A DNA stretch of 64,000 bases from Actinomadura graeca (GTDB taxonomy: Bacteria > Actinomycetota > Actinomycetes > Streptosporangiales > Streptosporangiaceae), in contig NZ_CP059572.1 in assembly GCF_019175365.1 (NCBI RefSeq), positions 6,386,001-6,450,000 on the forward strand, in the 5' to 3' direction. The first letter of the stretch is position 1, and the number at the start of each line of letters is the position of its first letter. Positions 1-8,386 of the stretch are shown in pieces. The translations under genes were made by a program, and so were the position numbers. The notes beneath the pieces are model-generated. The model saw nothing but the letters and a program-made list of their open reading frames with translations, ran no database searches and was not told the DNA's origin.

Positions 1-834
1 CCGGTTGCCCTGGAGCGCCAGCCGCGTGTCCAGCAGGTTGGCGACCAGGTCGCGCAGGCCGTCGGTCCACTCGCCGACACGCAGCGTGTGGTCGTAGACG
101 TCCTGGAAGTAGGGTGCCAGGGAGGGGGCGACGAGCCGCAGGTCCCGGCGCAGCAGCGTGTTCACCACCTCGCGCATCGGCAGCGCGACCCGCCGCAGCG
201 CGACCAGGTTCTTGCGCAGCCGATAGCTCCGCCGCTGGATCTCCTTGACCGGGAAGACGTCGTCGAACACCAGCGCCTCCACCTCGTCCGCCTCGTCGTC
301 CAGCGACTGGACGGCGTCGAGCTGGAGGTCCACGACCAGGTCGAGCAGCCCGTACAGCAGGAACCCGGCACCGGTCTCGCCGATGTCGGGGCTCTCGTCC
401 CACCGGTGGATGAGGGCGTCGACGTCGAACCCGCAGTCCTGCCGCACGGTGACCAGCGCCCGCTCGGTGAGGAACGCCGACACCTCGTGCAGGACGAGGT
501 CGCCGCCGTCCACGCGGGGGACGTAGACGTTGAGGAACGCGTACCGGTCATAGCGGTCGATCTTCGCCCGCTCGTGCCGGGACACGGCGTCCTCCACCGC
601 GAGGTGGTCGAGCCCCAGCTCCTCACTGATCACGCGCAGGTCCGCGGGCCCGGGGCCGCACAGGTCGAGCCACACCACGACGCCGGGGCGTTCCAGGTAG
701 TCGCTGACCTCCGCGACCGGGAACCCCTCGGCCTGGACCTTCCCGTCCCGCCAGGCCCGCGTCCGGGGCGGGGCGCTGCCGATCCGGTTCCCGGGGTGCT
801 GATCGATGTCGGTCTCGGACGGATGCGATGCCAT
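1..834 (-). CDS. corA: CorA-family divalent metal ion transporter, 3' end cut by window edge
   Basis: The minus frame from an ATG at 834 stays open to the left edge, giving 278 residues. The readable part is the long soluble N-terminal domain of CorA-type channels. It has an early acidic stretch (VVWLDLCGPGP), the GLDHLAVEDA segment, and the conserved KIDRYDRYAFLNVYVPR region. A charged helix follows (QLDAVQSLDDEADEVEALVF), then the stalk helix (RSYRLRKNLVALRRVALPMR). The two C-terminal membrane helices and the GMN selectivity motif would lie beyond position 1 and cannot be checked. These proteins carry Mg2+ or Co2+/Ni2+ across the cytoplasmic membrane. The symbol is a family label; the metal is unknown. 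Confidence 0.85.
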   Translation of the reverse strand, partial: MASHPSETDIDQHPGNRIGSAPPRTRAWRDGKVQAEGFPVAEVSDYLERPGVVVWLDLCGPGPADLRVISEELGLDHLAVEDAVSRHERAKIDRYDRYAFLNVYVPRVDGGDLVLHEVSAFLTERALVTVRQDCGFDVDALIHRWDESPDIGETGAGFLLYGLLDLVVDLQLDAVQSLDDEADEVEALVFDDVFPVKEIQRRSYRLRKNLVALRRVALPMREVVNTLLRRDLRLVAPSLAPYFQDVYDHTLRVGEWTDGLRDLVANLLDTRLALQGNR

Positions 835-869
835 GCGCCCCCTATACCCTCTTCACCCGTTTTCTTGAC

Positions 870-1868
870 CTACCGGTGCGCCGGGGCGGCCGTCGAGCCC
901 CGGACCTTCAGGACGCCGGGGAGGACGCGGCGGGGCGGGCGCCGGCCGTCCAGCAGCTCCAGGAGCGTCTCCATGCCGCGCGCCCCCATCTCCTCGGCGG
1001 GCACGGCGACGGTGGTCAGCTCCGGCTCCAGCGCCGTCGCCAGCAGGACGTCGTCGAAGCCGGTGACCGACAGGTCGGACGGCACCTCCAGGCCGAGCGC
1101 CCGTGCCGCCTTGTAGGCCCCCGCGGCGATCAGGTCGTCGTCGCAGACCAGGACGGTCGGCGGGTCGGGGCTCGTCAGCAGGCGCGCCGCCGCGGCCTTG
1201 GCCGAGCCGACCTCGATCGCGCAGGTGGCGCGGGACAGCGAGCCGCCCGGCAGCGCGCGGATCCCCTCGGTGAGCGCGCGGGCGCGGGCGCGGAACGTCC
1301 ACTGGTCGACGCCCGCGGCGACATGCCCGACGCGGCGGTGGCCGAGCCCGGACAGGTGCGCGACGACCGCCCGCATCCCGTCCTCGACGTCGAACCCCAC
1401 GGTCGGGACGGAGCCGGACGGGTCGCTGTCGAGCATCACCGCGGGCGTGCCGCGGAACCCGGCGAGCGCGTCCACCGCCATCGACGAGGCGAGGATCCCG
1501 TCGATCGCCTCGTGCGGCGCGGCGAACGGGCTGTCGGCCGGGCCCGCGTCGTCCGGCCAGACGTAGGCGACGACGCCGAAGCCGTGCCGGGCCGCGACGC
1601 GGACCGCGCCGGTGTAGACGGGCCCGAAGAACGGCGCGGTCAGGGTCGGCACCACGAGCATCACGGTGCGGGTGGTGCCGAGGCGCAGGCTCCGCGCCGC
1701 CTGGTTCGGCCGGTAGCCGAGCCGCTCGGCGGCGTCGTGGACGCTCCGCGCGGTCGCGGGCGACACCCGTCCCGTCCACTTCCCGCCCAGGACGAGGGAG
1801 ACGGTGGACTGCGAGACCCCGGCCTCGTGTGCCACGTCCTTGCTGGTGGGACGGCTCGTCGCCGGCAC
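870..1868 (-). CDS. LacI-family transcriptional regulator
   Basis: 332 aa. The N-terminus has a LacI helix-turn-helix (DVAHEAGVSQSTVS, residues about 9-22) and the hinge region (RPNQAARSLR). A periplasmic-binding-protein-like effector domain follows, with the usual FDDVLLATALEPELTTV segment near the C-terminus. The GTG at 1868 is chosen because GGGGAGG lies 6 nt upstream and the HTH begins a few residues in. The frame stays open much further upstream, but that part is antisense to the MFS gene. It is divergent from the MFS transporter at 1980, and two copies of ATACGTAT lie between them. It therefore probably represses that transporter and itself. The effector is unknown, possibly a sugar as in most of the family. 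Confidence 0.92.
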   Translation of the reverse strand: MPATSRPTSKDVAHEAGVSQSTVSLVLGGKWTGRVSPATARSVHDAAERLGYRPNQAARSLRLGTTRTVMLVVPTLTAPFFGPVYTGAVRVAARHGFGVVAYVWPDDAGPADSPFAAPHEAIDGILASSMAVDALAGFRGTPAVMLDSDPSGSVPTVGFDVEDGMRAVVAHLSGLGHRRVGHVAAGVDQWTFRARARALTEGIRALPGGSLSRATCAIEVGSAKAAAARLLTSPDPPTVLVCDDDLIAAGAYKAARALGLEVPSDLSVTGFDDVLLATALEPELTTVAVPAEEMGARGMETLLELLDGRRPPRRVLPGVLKVRGSTAAPAHR

Positions 1869-1929
1869 CTGCGCCTCCCCGCGGAATGACGGAACGGGAA
1901 ACAGACTAGAGCCGGAAGGCCGTCGGGTG

Positions 1930-1958
1930 ATACGTATGATGGCGCGGGTAATACGTAT
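1930..1958. promoter_or_regulatory. Paired palindromic operators for the LacI-family regulator
   Basis: The perfect palindrome ATACGTAT occurs at 1930-1937 and again at 1951-1958, each followed by GA. Their centres are 21 bp apart, about two helical turns, so two dimers would sit on the same DNA face. They lie in the 111-bp gap between the divergent lacI-type gene and the MFS gene, 21 bp before the MFS start. LacI-family proteins bind short palindromes with a central CG step, which fits. Confidence 0.7.
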
Positions 1959-1979
1959 GACTTCACGGGGGGCGGACGG

Positions 1980-3167
1980 ATGCGCGCCTATGCCGGGTTC
2001 CTGCGGCGGCCCTACGCGGGACGGCTCCTCGTCGGCACCCTGCTCGGGCGCCTGCCGAACGGGATGGGCATGCTCGCCGTCGTCCTGCACGTGCGGGCGG
2101 ACGGCGGCGGCTACCCCCTGGCCGGCACCCTCGCCGCGCTGCTCGGCCTGTCGATGGCCGCCGGGCAGCCCGTCCTCGGCCGCGCCATGGACAGGTACGG
2201 GCAGACCCGCGTCCTCCTGCCCGCCGCGCTCGCCTCCGCCGCCGGGTTCGCGGCGCTCGCGGCCGTCGGCGCGGACCCGCTTCCGCTGTCCGCCGGCGCG
2301 GTGCTCCTCGCCGGGTCCGCCACCCCGCCGCTGGAGGCCGGGCTCCGGGCGCTCTGGCCGGACGTCCTGGACGGCCCCGCGCAGGTGGACGCCGCGTACG
2401 CGCTCGACGCCGCCGCGCAGGAGATCCTGTTCACCGTCGGACCGCTGCTCGTCGTCGCCGCCGCGGCGGCCGGAACCGATACGGCGCTGCTGCTCACCGG
2501 CCTCCTCGGGATCGCCGGGACGCTGGTCGTCGCGCTGTCGGAGCCCTCGCTGCGGTGGCGGGGCCGGCCGCGCGCCTCCGACTGGGCCGGGCCGCTGCGC
2601 TCCCCGGGGCTGCGCGTCCTGCTGGCCTCCCTCGCCTGCGCGGGCATCGCGCTCGGCGTGTACGCGGTGGCCGTCGTCGCCTACGCCGAGCGGCTCGACT
2701 CCGGTGTCGCGTCCGGGCTGCTGCTGGCCGCCATGTCCGGCGGCGCCCTCGCCGGCGGGATCGTCTACGGCGCCCGGCCCTGGTCGGGGGAGCCGCACCG
2801 CAGGCTGCCGTGGCTGCTCGCCGCGCTCGCCGCCGGGTACCTCCCGCTCGTCCTCGTGCCGGGCCTCACCGCCATGTCGGTGCTCGCCTTCATCAGCGGC
2901 GTGTTCCTCGCGCCGGTGCTGGCCTGCAGCTTCACCCTCGTCGACCGGCTCGCGCCGAGCGGCACCGTCACCGAGGCGTTCGCGTGGGTGGTCGCCGCGG
3001 TCGGCGCCGGCGGCTCGCTGGGCTCCGCCGTGTCCGGGCTCGGCCAGGACGTCGCGGGAGTCTCCGGGGCCTTCGCCGGGGCCGGGGCCGGGGGCCTCCT
3101 GGCGCTCCTGCTCTGCCTGGCGGGCGCCCGGACGTTGCGTCCCGCCCCGCCGCCCGCCTGGGCCTGA
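1980..3167 (+). CDS. MFS transporter
   Basis: 395 aa, almost entirely hydrophobic, with about 12 predicted membrane helices. The loop after helix 2 carries a major-facilitator motif-A-like segment (GRAMDRYGQTR, about residue 68). The C-terminal half repeats the fold, as expected for a 12-helix transporter. The start is the ATG at 1980 with a GGGGGGCGGACGG tract before it. It is transcribed divergently from the LacI-type regulator, with its operators immediately upstream, so it is probably a small-molecule or sugar-linked exporter/importer under that repressor. Sequence alone does not show the substrate. Its stop codon is built into a hairpin shared with the convergent pmt gene. Confidence 0.85.
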   Translation: MRAYAGFLRRPYAGRLLVGTLLGRLPNGMGMLAVVLHVRADGGGYPLAGTLAALLGLSMAAGQPVLGRAMDRYGQTRVLLPAALASAAGFAALAAVGADPLPLSAGAVLLAGSATPPLEAGLRALWPDVLDGPAQVDAAYALDAAAQEILFTVGPLLVVAAAAAGTDTALLLTGLLGIAGTLVVALSEPSLRWRGRPRASDWAGPLRSPGLRVLLASLACAGIALGVYAVAVVAYAERLDSGVASGLLLAAMSGGALAGGIVYGARPWSGEPHRRLPWLLAALAAGYLPLVLVPGLTAMSVLAFISGVFLAPVLACSFTLVDRLAPSGTVTEAFAWVVAAVGAGGSLGSAVSGLGQDVAGVSGAFAGAGAGGLLALLLCLAGARTLRPAPPPAWA

Positions 3168-3194
3168 CGGCCCTCCGGCGGTGCCGGGCCGTCA
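3165..3194. terminator. Bidirectional hairpin containing both convergent stop codons
   Basis: A perfect 9-bp stem pairs TGACGGCCC (3165-3173) with GGGCCGTCA (3186-3194) across a 12-nt loop. The first three bases are the TGA stop of the MFS gene. The last three are, on the other strand, the TGA stop of pmt. It is a G/C-rich terminator without a U-tract, able to act in both directions. Confidence 0.7.
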
Positions 3195-4889
3195 GATCCA
3201 GGTGCCGAACCAGATCCGCGCGTGCCAGTCGTCGTAGGACAGGGTCTGCGCCGCCAGGATCGGATAGAAGTAGGCGAAGTTGGCCAGCACCACCAGCAGG
3301 AACGCCCCCGCGGCGGCCGCCCCGACGACGCGGCGCATCCCCGCGGCGGGCGGCGGCGGACGGACGGCGGACGCCCCGCCGCCGGGCCCGTACTCGTCGA
3401 AGGCGTAGCCGTACCCGTCGTCGGCCGACGCCGCCCGGGGGACGGACGGCGCGTGCGCGCCCACCGCGGCGGCGGGCGCGGGCCCGACCAGGTAGCCGAG
3501 CACCAGGACGATCCCCAGCACCATGAACGGGATCATCGGCGTCGCGTAGAACAGGAACATCGTGCGGTCCGCGAAGGCCGAGGGGAACCAGGTCAGCCAG
3601 CCCGCGAGGAAGCCGACCAGGATCGCGCCCGCCCGCCAGTCGCGCAGGACCAGCCAGATGAACAGGACGCCGATGAGCGCGGCGAGCGCCCCCCACCACA
3701 GCGCGGGCGTGCCGATGCCGAGGATCTCGCGGGAGCAGCGCGCGGCTCCGCAGCCGCCCTTGGGCTCGGTGTAGAAGAACGCGACGGGACGGCGCAGGAT
3801 CGGCCAGTCCCACGGCCACGACTGGTAGGGGTGCTTGGCGTCCAGCCCGGTGTGGAAGTGCCACATCTCCTTGTGGTAGTGCCACAGCTTCGGCATCGCC
3901 TCGAACGGCCGCCACAGCGGGTTCCCGGACGCCTCGCCGCGCCCCCACCCGCCGGGCTTGAAGATCCACCCCCACCAGGACGCGAGGTAGGCGGCGAGCG
4001 CCACCACGACGAGCTGCACGAACGCGGGCCCGGCCTCCAGCAGCAGGGTGCCGGTCAGCGGCCTGCGGACGGCGGCGGCGCGGCGGGCGCCGTAGTCCCA
4101 CAGCACCACCATGAGCCCGAACGCGGCGATGTAGAACACGCCCGTCCACTTGGTCGCGCAGGCGAGGCCGAGGCACACGCCCGCGCCATACCGCCAGCCG
4201 TGCGCGAGGAACGGGCCGTTCCGGCCTCGCGCGGCCAGGGACCCGGCCTCGATCTTCTCGGCGAGGACGCGGCGGGAGCGCTCCCGGTCGTTCACCAGGC
4301 AGGCGAAACCGGCGAGGACCCAGAACATCACGAAGATGTCCAGCAGCGCGGCGCGGCTGGTGACGAACTGGAGGCCGTCCAGCGCCAGCAGCAGCCCGGC
4401 GGCGCATCCGAGGAGCGTCGAGCCCGTCATCCGGCGCGCGACCCGGCACAGGATCAGCACCGACAGCGTCCCGACCAGAGCGGGCATGAAACGCCAGCCG
4501 AATGGCGTGGCGCCGAACATCCACTCACCGATCGCGATCATCCACTTGCCCATCGGGGGGTGCGCCACGAACGACGGCCCGTCCGACCAGATGTCCGCGT
4601 GCCTGTCGGCGATGAGCAGCTTGTCGGCGTTGTCGACGGTGTTGTGCTCCCAGCCGAACTTCCACAGCGCCAGCGCGTCCTTGGCGTAGTACGTCTCGTC
4701 GAAGACCACCGCCTTCGGCGAGCCCAGCCGGTAGAACCGCAGGTAGCCCGCGAACGCCGTGACCAGCAGCGGCCCCAGCCAGCCGAGGAGCGCGCTGCCG
4801 GGGATCACCGGCGCGAGCCACTCGCGGAGGGTGGGCGCCCGCCGCCGCGGCGCGGTCGCCGGGGCGGTCGCCAGATCCGTCGTCGCCAT
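3192..4889 (-). CDS. pmt: Dolichyl/polyprenyl-phosphate-mannose-protein mannosyltransferase (GT39)
   Basis: 565 aa polytopic GT-C enzyme that transfers mannose from polyprenyl-phosphomannose to Ser/Thr of exported proteins. The catalytic acidic pair in the first extracytoplasmic loop is present (VVFDETYYAKDAL, about residues 63-75). It is followed by the family segment AHPPMGKWMIAIGEWMFG and a C-terminal PMT membrane domain. The length is close to mycobacterial Rv1002c. A Pro/Tyr/Gly-rich insertion lies around residues 480-520. The neighbour rsmI is divergent, the same order as Rv1002c-Rv1003. TACGAT (4896-4901 on the complement) lies 6 nt before the ATG, suggesting a leaderless transcript. 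Confidence 0.95.
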   Translation of the reverse strand: MATTDLATAPATAPRRRAPTLREWLAPVIPGSALLGWLGPLLVTAFAGYLRFYRLGSPKAVVFDETYYAKDALALWKFGWEHNTVDNADKLLIADRHADIWSDGPSFVAHPPMGKWMIAIGEWMFGATPFGWRFMPALVGTLSVLILCRVARRMTGSTLLGCAAGLLLALDGLQFVTSRAALLDIFVMFWVLAGFACLVNDRERSRRVLAEKIEAGSLAARGRNGPFLAHGWRYGAGVCLGLACATKWTGVFYIAAFGLMVVLWDYGARRAAAVRRPLTGTLLLEAGPAFVQLVVVALAAYLASWWGWIFKPGGWGRGEASGNPLWRPFEAMPKLWHYHKEMWHFHTGLDAKHPYQSWPWDWPILRRPVAFFYTEPKGGCGAARCSREILGIGTPALWWGALAALIGVLFIWLVLRDWRAGAILVGFLAGWLTWFPSAFADRTMFLFYATPMIPFMVLGIVLVLGYLVGPAPAAAVGAHAPSVPRAASADDGYGYAFDEYGPGGGASAVRPPPPAAGMRRVVGAAAAGAFLLVVLANFAYFYPILAAQTLSYDDWHARIWFGTWI

Positions 4890-4954
4890 CCTGCAATCGT
4901 AGGGGTGCTCTCGCGGGGCACGCCTGGAACGGGCACGGATGGGACAATGACGGC

Positions 4955-5791
4955 GTGATGGGGACCTTGCTGCTGGGGGCGGCGCCGATCGGACGGCCCG
5001 AGGACGCGTCGGAGCGGCTCCGGGCGGCGCTGGCGTCCGCGCCGGTGATCGCCGCCGAGGACACCCGGCGCCTGCGGCGGCTGGCGGGCGACCTGGGCGT
5101 GGAGCTGTCCGCGCGGGTGGTGTCGTACTACGACCAGAACGAGCGGGCCCGCGCCGCCGAGCTGCTGGAGGACCTGCTGTCCGGGCGGGACGTCCTGGTG
5201 ATCACCGACGCGGGCATGCCGGGCGTGTCGGACCCGGGATACCGGCTGGTCCGCGCCGCAGTCGAGGAGGGCGTGCCCGTCTCGGTGCTGCCGGGGCCGT
5301 CCGCCGTCACGACCGCGCTGGTGGTGTCGGGGCTGCCCACCGACCGGTTCTGCTTCGAGGGCTTCCCGCCGCGCAGGCCGGGGGAGCGGGCCCGGCGGCT
5401 GGACGCGCTGGCCCGCGAGCCCCGCACGATGGTGTTCTTCGAGGCGCCCCACCGGCTGGAGGCCACCCTCACCGCCATGGCGGGCGCGTTCGGCGCGGGA
5501 CGGCCGGCCGCCGTCTGCCGCGAGCTGACCAAGACCTACGAGGAGGTCCGCCGGGGGCCGCTCGGCGATCTCGCGGCGTGGGCGCGGGACGGGGTGCGCG
5601 GCGAGATCACGCTCGTGGTCGGCGGCGCGCCCGAGCCCGAGGGGCTGTCCGACCCGTCCGACCTGGCCGCCGCCGTGGCCGTCCGGGAGGACGCGGGGAC
5701 CCCCCGGAAACAGGCGATCCAGGAGATCGCGCGGGAGAACGGCCTGCCGAAGCGCGTCGTCTACGACGCCGTCGTCGGGGCCAGGAAATAA
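4955..5791 (+). CDS. rsmI: 16S rRNA (cytidine1402-2'-O)-methyltransferase RsmI
   Basis: 278 aa tetrapyrrole-methylase-fold enzyme that methylates the 2'-OH of C1402 in the decoding centre of 16S rRNA. Family motifs are clear: GAAPIGRPEDASERL at the N-terminus, AEDTRRLRRL, SYYDQNE, TDAGMPGVSDPGYRLV, LPGPSAVTTALVVSGLP, FEGFPPRR, FFEAPHRLEATL, and CRELTKTYEEVRRG. The GTG at 4955 and the ATG at 4958 are both possible starts. GACAAT at 4943-4948 is a -10-like element 6 nt before the GTG, so the mRNA may be leaderless. It is divergent from pmt, as in mycobacteria. Confidence 0.95.
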   Translation: MMGTLLLGAAPIGRPEDASERLRAALASAPVIAAEDTRRLRRLAGDLGVELSARVVSYYDQNERARAAELLEDLLSGRDVLVITDAGMPGVSDPGYRLVRAAVEEGVPVSVLPGPSAVTTALVVSGLPTDRFCFEGFPPRRPGERARRLDALAREPRTMVFFEAPHRLEATLTAMAGAFGAGRPAAVCRELTKTYEEVRRGPLGDLAAWARDGVRGEITLVVGGAPEPEGLSDPSDLAAAVAVREDAGTPRKQAIQEIARENGLPKRVVYDAVVGARK

Positions 5792-5903
5792 TCACTTCCG
5801 CAGAGCGGTCCAACCCACGCAATACGGGGAATAACGCGTCCAGCGTCACGTTCGGCGTGACCACGGGATGAGCGCGCACCCGCGTCGCGAGGGGGTGACG
5901 GCC

Positions 5904-6206
5904 GTGCACGACGCATGGTCGAGTCACGAAGTATGGGTCTACGAATGCGAAGCATGCGGGACGACCTGGAACGAGAAGTTCAAGGTCCGCCACTATGACG
6001 ATGGGCATGGCGGCGAGGCCACGGTGTACGAGCGGGGCGGGCAGCGGTGCATGACCCCCTGGTTCGACCACGTGTGCCCCCGGTGCCAGAGCCAGAACGT
6101 CAAGGTGTTCTCGACGCCGCTCGGCAGGCATACCGAGGTGCCCGTGGCCCGCGACGGCAGTGACATCGCGATGGTCTTCCACCTCCGCCGCCTCCACGCC
6201 TGGTGA
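5904..6206 (+). CDS. Small zinc-ribbon protein of unknown function
   Basis: About 100 aa from a GTG at 5904, chosen because GAGGGGG lies 8 nt upstream; the same frame has a further ATG at 5868 without a good ribosome site. Two CxxC knuckles (CEAC near the N-terminus, CPRC near residue 66) would hold one zinc, as in rubredoxin-like or treble-clef ribbons. Between them is an aromatic/charged stretch (WNEKFKVRHYDDGHG). There are no signal peptide or membrane segments, so it is cytosolic. I do not recognise a named family. It ends 21 bp from the convergent glycosyltransferase gene. Confidence 0.7.
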   Translation: MHDAWSSHEVWVYECEACGTTWNEKFKVRHYDDGHGGEATVYERGGQRCMTPWFDHVCPRCQSQNVKVFSTPLGRHTEVPVARDGSDIAMVFHLRRLHAW

Positions 6207-6227
6207 CGCCGGGCCGTCCCGCGCCGC

Positions 6228-8075
6228 TCAGGCCGGGGCGTCCTCCGCCGCAGGGGAACCCGCGTCAGCAGTGCTCGGCGCAGGGGACCCCGTGGTGACG
6301 GATGCCGTGGTGGCGGACCCCGTGGTGGCGGACCCCGTGGTGACGGACGCCGTGGTGGCGGACCCCGTAATGGCCGACACCGTGCTGCGGTCGCTGCGCC
6401 GTGCCGTGAGGCGGCGGGCGCGGCGCAGCAGCACGGCGGCGCCGTTGCGGGTCTCCGGCGTGAAGGCCATCCCCGCCGCCAGCGCCGCCAGCGGCACCGC
6501 CGGCAGGACGTAGCGGTAGTCGAACTCGGCGGTCGCCGCGGGCGCCAGGAGCAGGCCGGTCGCGAGCGTCCACGGCAGGAGCGCCGCGCCGCCGAGCCGC
6601 CGCCACAGCGCGACCATCCCGGCGAGGCCGATCAGCAGGATGCCGCCGAGCATCGTGCCGCGCAGGTAGAAATGGTCCTGATAGCCGCGGATGACACCGG
6701 CGAACGGCTCGACGACCTGGGTGCGGGCGTCGCCGTCCTCGTAGGCGTGCGCCTCGCCCGACGCGGTGGAGTCGGCGTCCATGTGCCAGTCGGGAAGGGG
6801 CGTCCCGGTCTTGCGGAACTCGTACTGCCGGTAGGTGGCCTCGTCCGGGAAGACGGTCCGCTCCCACCGGAACACCTTGAAGAAGTCGTGTGCGACGACA
6901 CGCAGGTAGTCGACGGGCTGCGCGACGATCGCGCGCTTGGCGAAGTCGTTGCCGAGCGCGTTGTTCTCGGGGCTGAACCGCTTGCCGGTGTAGCGGTTGA
7001 GGGGGGAGCGCGCGTTCCAGATGCCGTCCTGGGAGTTCGGCAGCCGGTTCGCGGGCTCGGTGCAGAGCGGGTACTCGCTCACGGGCAGGTCGTGCATCTT
7101 GTGGCAGTCGGCGAACTTGTAGACCCGCGCGTACAGGAAGATGCCGTTGCTCTCGGTGATCGCGAACTTGCCGCTGTCGGCCTTGTACCAGCCCATGTAG
7201 GCCAGGACGGGCAGCATGCACGCGACGAGCGTCACCGCCATGAGCCGCCAGCCGGCCCGCCGGATGAGCATGTACGCGAGCACGCCGAGCAGGACGGGCA
7301 TGCCGACCGACCGGGTCAGCCACGCGACGCCGACGATGAGGCCCACCGACGCGGCGACCTTCCAGGTCGGGCGGTCGCGCCACAGCAGCAGCGTGACCGC
7401 GCACATCACCAGGAAGGTGAACATCGTGTCGGACAGCACCAGCTCCTCAAGCTGGATCTGGTAGCCGTCCAGCAGCACCGGCGCGGCGGCGGCCGCCGCG
7501 CCCCAGCCGGGCAGGCCGAACCTGCGGCGCAGCAGCGCGTAGATCATCACGCCCATCCCCAGGCCCATCAGGTGCTGGACGAGGACGACGAGCGCGAAGC
7601 TGTGGAACGGCTTCAGCGCCAGCAGCAGGAACGAGTAGCCGTCGGGGCGCAGCGGGTGCGGGAACGGCTCCATCGCGACGTGCAGGTAGTCGAAGCTGTC
7701 GTTGAAGAACATCGCGGGCTGATAGCCGATCATCGCGATCAGCCGCAGCAGCGCCGCTGTGGCAATGATCACAGTGAAGGCGGGGTGCCGGCGGACCAGC
7801 GCCCACAGCCCGGCCGCGCGGCCGGGCCGTCCCTCGTCGCCGGACGAGGACGTCCCGTCCCCCGGCGACTCCCCGGAATCGGCGGCCGCGTCGGTGCCGG
7901 CGCCGGTGGCCGTCCCCGCGCCCGCCGCCGCGTCCGGGCCCGTGTCGACCCCGGTCGCGGAATCGGTGACGGTCATCGTGATCCCGGGCGTGTCGCCGGA
8001 CGCGGCCTCGCCGGGCGCCGCCTCCCCGGGCGCGCTCTCGTCGAGCACGGTGCCGTGCGGCGATTCGCCCGCCAC
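6228..8075 (-). CDS. GT-C-type membrane glycosyltransferase with pentapeptide-repeat tail
   Basis: 615 aa. The first ~95 residues are a disordered Ala/Gly/Thr/Asp-rich cytoplasmic region. About 9-11 membrane helices follow, with an acidic NDSFDYLHVAMEP motif after the first helix, the usual place of the catalytic Asp in GT39/ArnT-like enzymes that use polyprenyl-phosphate sugars. A long soluble loop (about residues 325-455) precedes the last helices. The C-terminal ~60 residues are a Ser/Thr/Gly/Ala repeat encoded by six 15-bp units. The GTG at 8075 has AGGGGAGGTG just upstream. It belongs to a group with the GT2 gene and two more GT-C-like proteins. The donor and acceptor sugars are unknown. 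Confidence 0.85.
   Translation of the reverse strand: MAGESPHGTVLDESAPGEAAPGEAASGDTPGITMTVTDSATGVDTGPDAAAGAGTATGAGTDAAADSGESPGDGTSSSGDEGRPGRAAGLWALVRRHPAFTVIIATAALLRLIAMIGYQPAMFFNDSFDYLHVAMEPFPHPLRPDGYSFLLLALKPFHSFALVVLVQHLMGLGMGVMIYALLRRRFGLPGWGAAAAAAPVLLDGYQIQLEELVLSDTMFTFLVMCAVTLLLWRDRPTWKVAASVGLIVGVAWLTRSVGMPVLLGVLAYMLIRRAGWRLMAVTLVACMLPVLAYMGWYKADSGKFAITESNGIFLYARVYKFADCHKMHDLPVSEYPLCTEPANRLPNSQDGIWNARSPLNRYTGKRFSPENNALGNDFAKRAIVAQPVDYLRVVAHDFFKVFRWERTVFPDEATYRQYEFRKTGTPLPDWHMDADSTASGEAHAYEDGDARTQVVEPFAGVIRGYQDHFYLRGTMLGGILLIGLAGMVALWRRLGGAALLPWTLATGLLLAPAATAEFDYRYVLPAVPLAALAAGMAFTPETRNGAAVLLRRARRLTARRSDRSTVSAITGSATTASVTTGSATTGSATTASVTTGSPAPSTADAGSPAAEDAPA
6292..6381. repeat. Six tandem 15-bp repeats inside a coding region
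   Basis: Units of 15 bp with consensus gtggtgrcggaycCc start at 6292, 6307, 6322, 6337, 6352 and 6367; the last unit is divergent. On the coding (minus) strand each unit gives a five-residue Ser/Thr/Gly/Ala block, forming the C-terminal tail of the membrane glycosyltransferase. The period is a multiple of 3, so gain or loss of units keeps the frame. Confidence 0.9.
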
Positions 8076-8386
8076 TACCGCACCTCCCCTTCGCTGTCCG
8101 GTGTACCGCCCTCTGGCAATGCAATTCCCGCGCGCGTCACAGCCGACCCAACCTTTCCGGGCCGCCGTGCCCGTATGCTTGACGTCCTAGCCTGCCGCCC
8201 GCGACCGTGGCGGGGATGGTTTTTCGGTTGCAAGTGAGCAACACGATACGGGCGCTCTTGTGGGGAGCGCCCGTCATCTCCCGTTCCCGGCAGGCATCAT
8301 GAACGACGACGGGCCGCCCGGCGGAACACACGTGAGATTAGTGGATCACACCGCAGACGGTCACCAGGGGTAACGAAGGAGATCGC
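8076..8386. other. Divergent intergenic region with structured leader of the GT2 gene
   Basis: This 311-bp gap separates the GT-C gene (minus) from the GT2 gene (plus). It holds two hairpins in the presumed GT2 leader: GTTGC/GCAAC at about 8227-8242, and the 9-bp perfect stem CGGGCGCTC (8249-8257) with GAGCGCCCG (8265-8273), loop 7 nt. The GT2 ribosome site (gaaggagatc) comes about 100 nt later. I recognised no known riboswitch consensus. No open frame here looks coding. Confidence 0.5.

Noticed and set aside
88..1116. Open plus-strand frame across the CorA and LacI genes
   Set aside because: It has no domain or ribosome site and is antisense to two recognised genes; it is an effect of high GC content.
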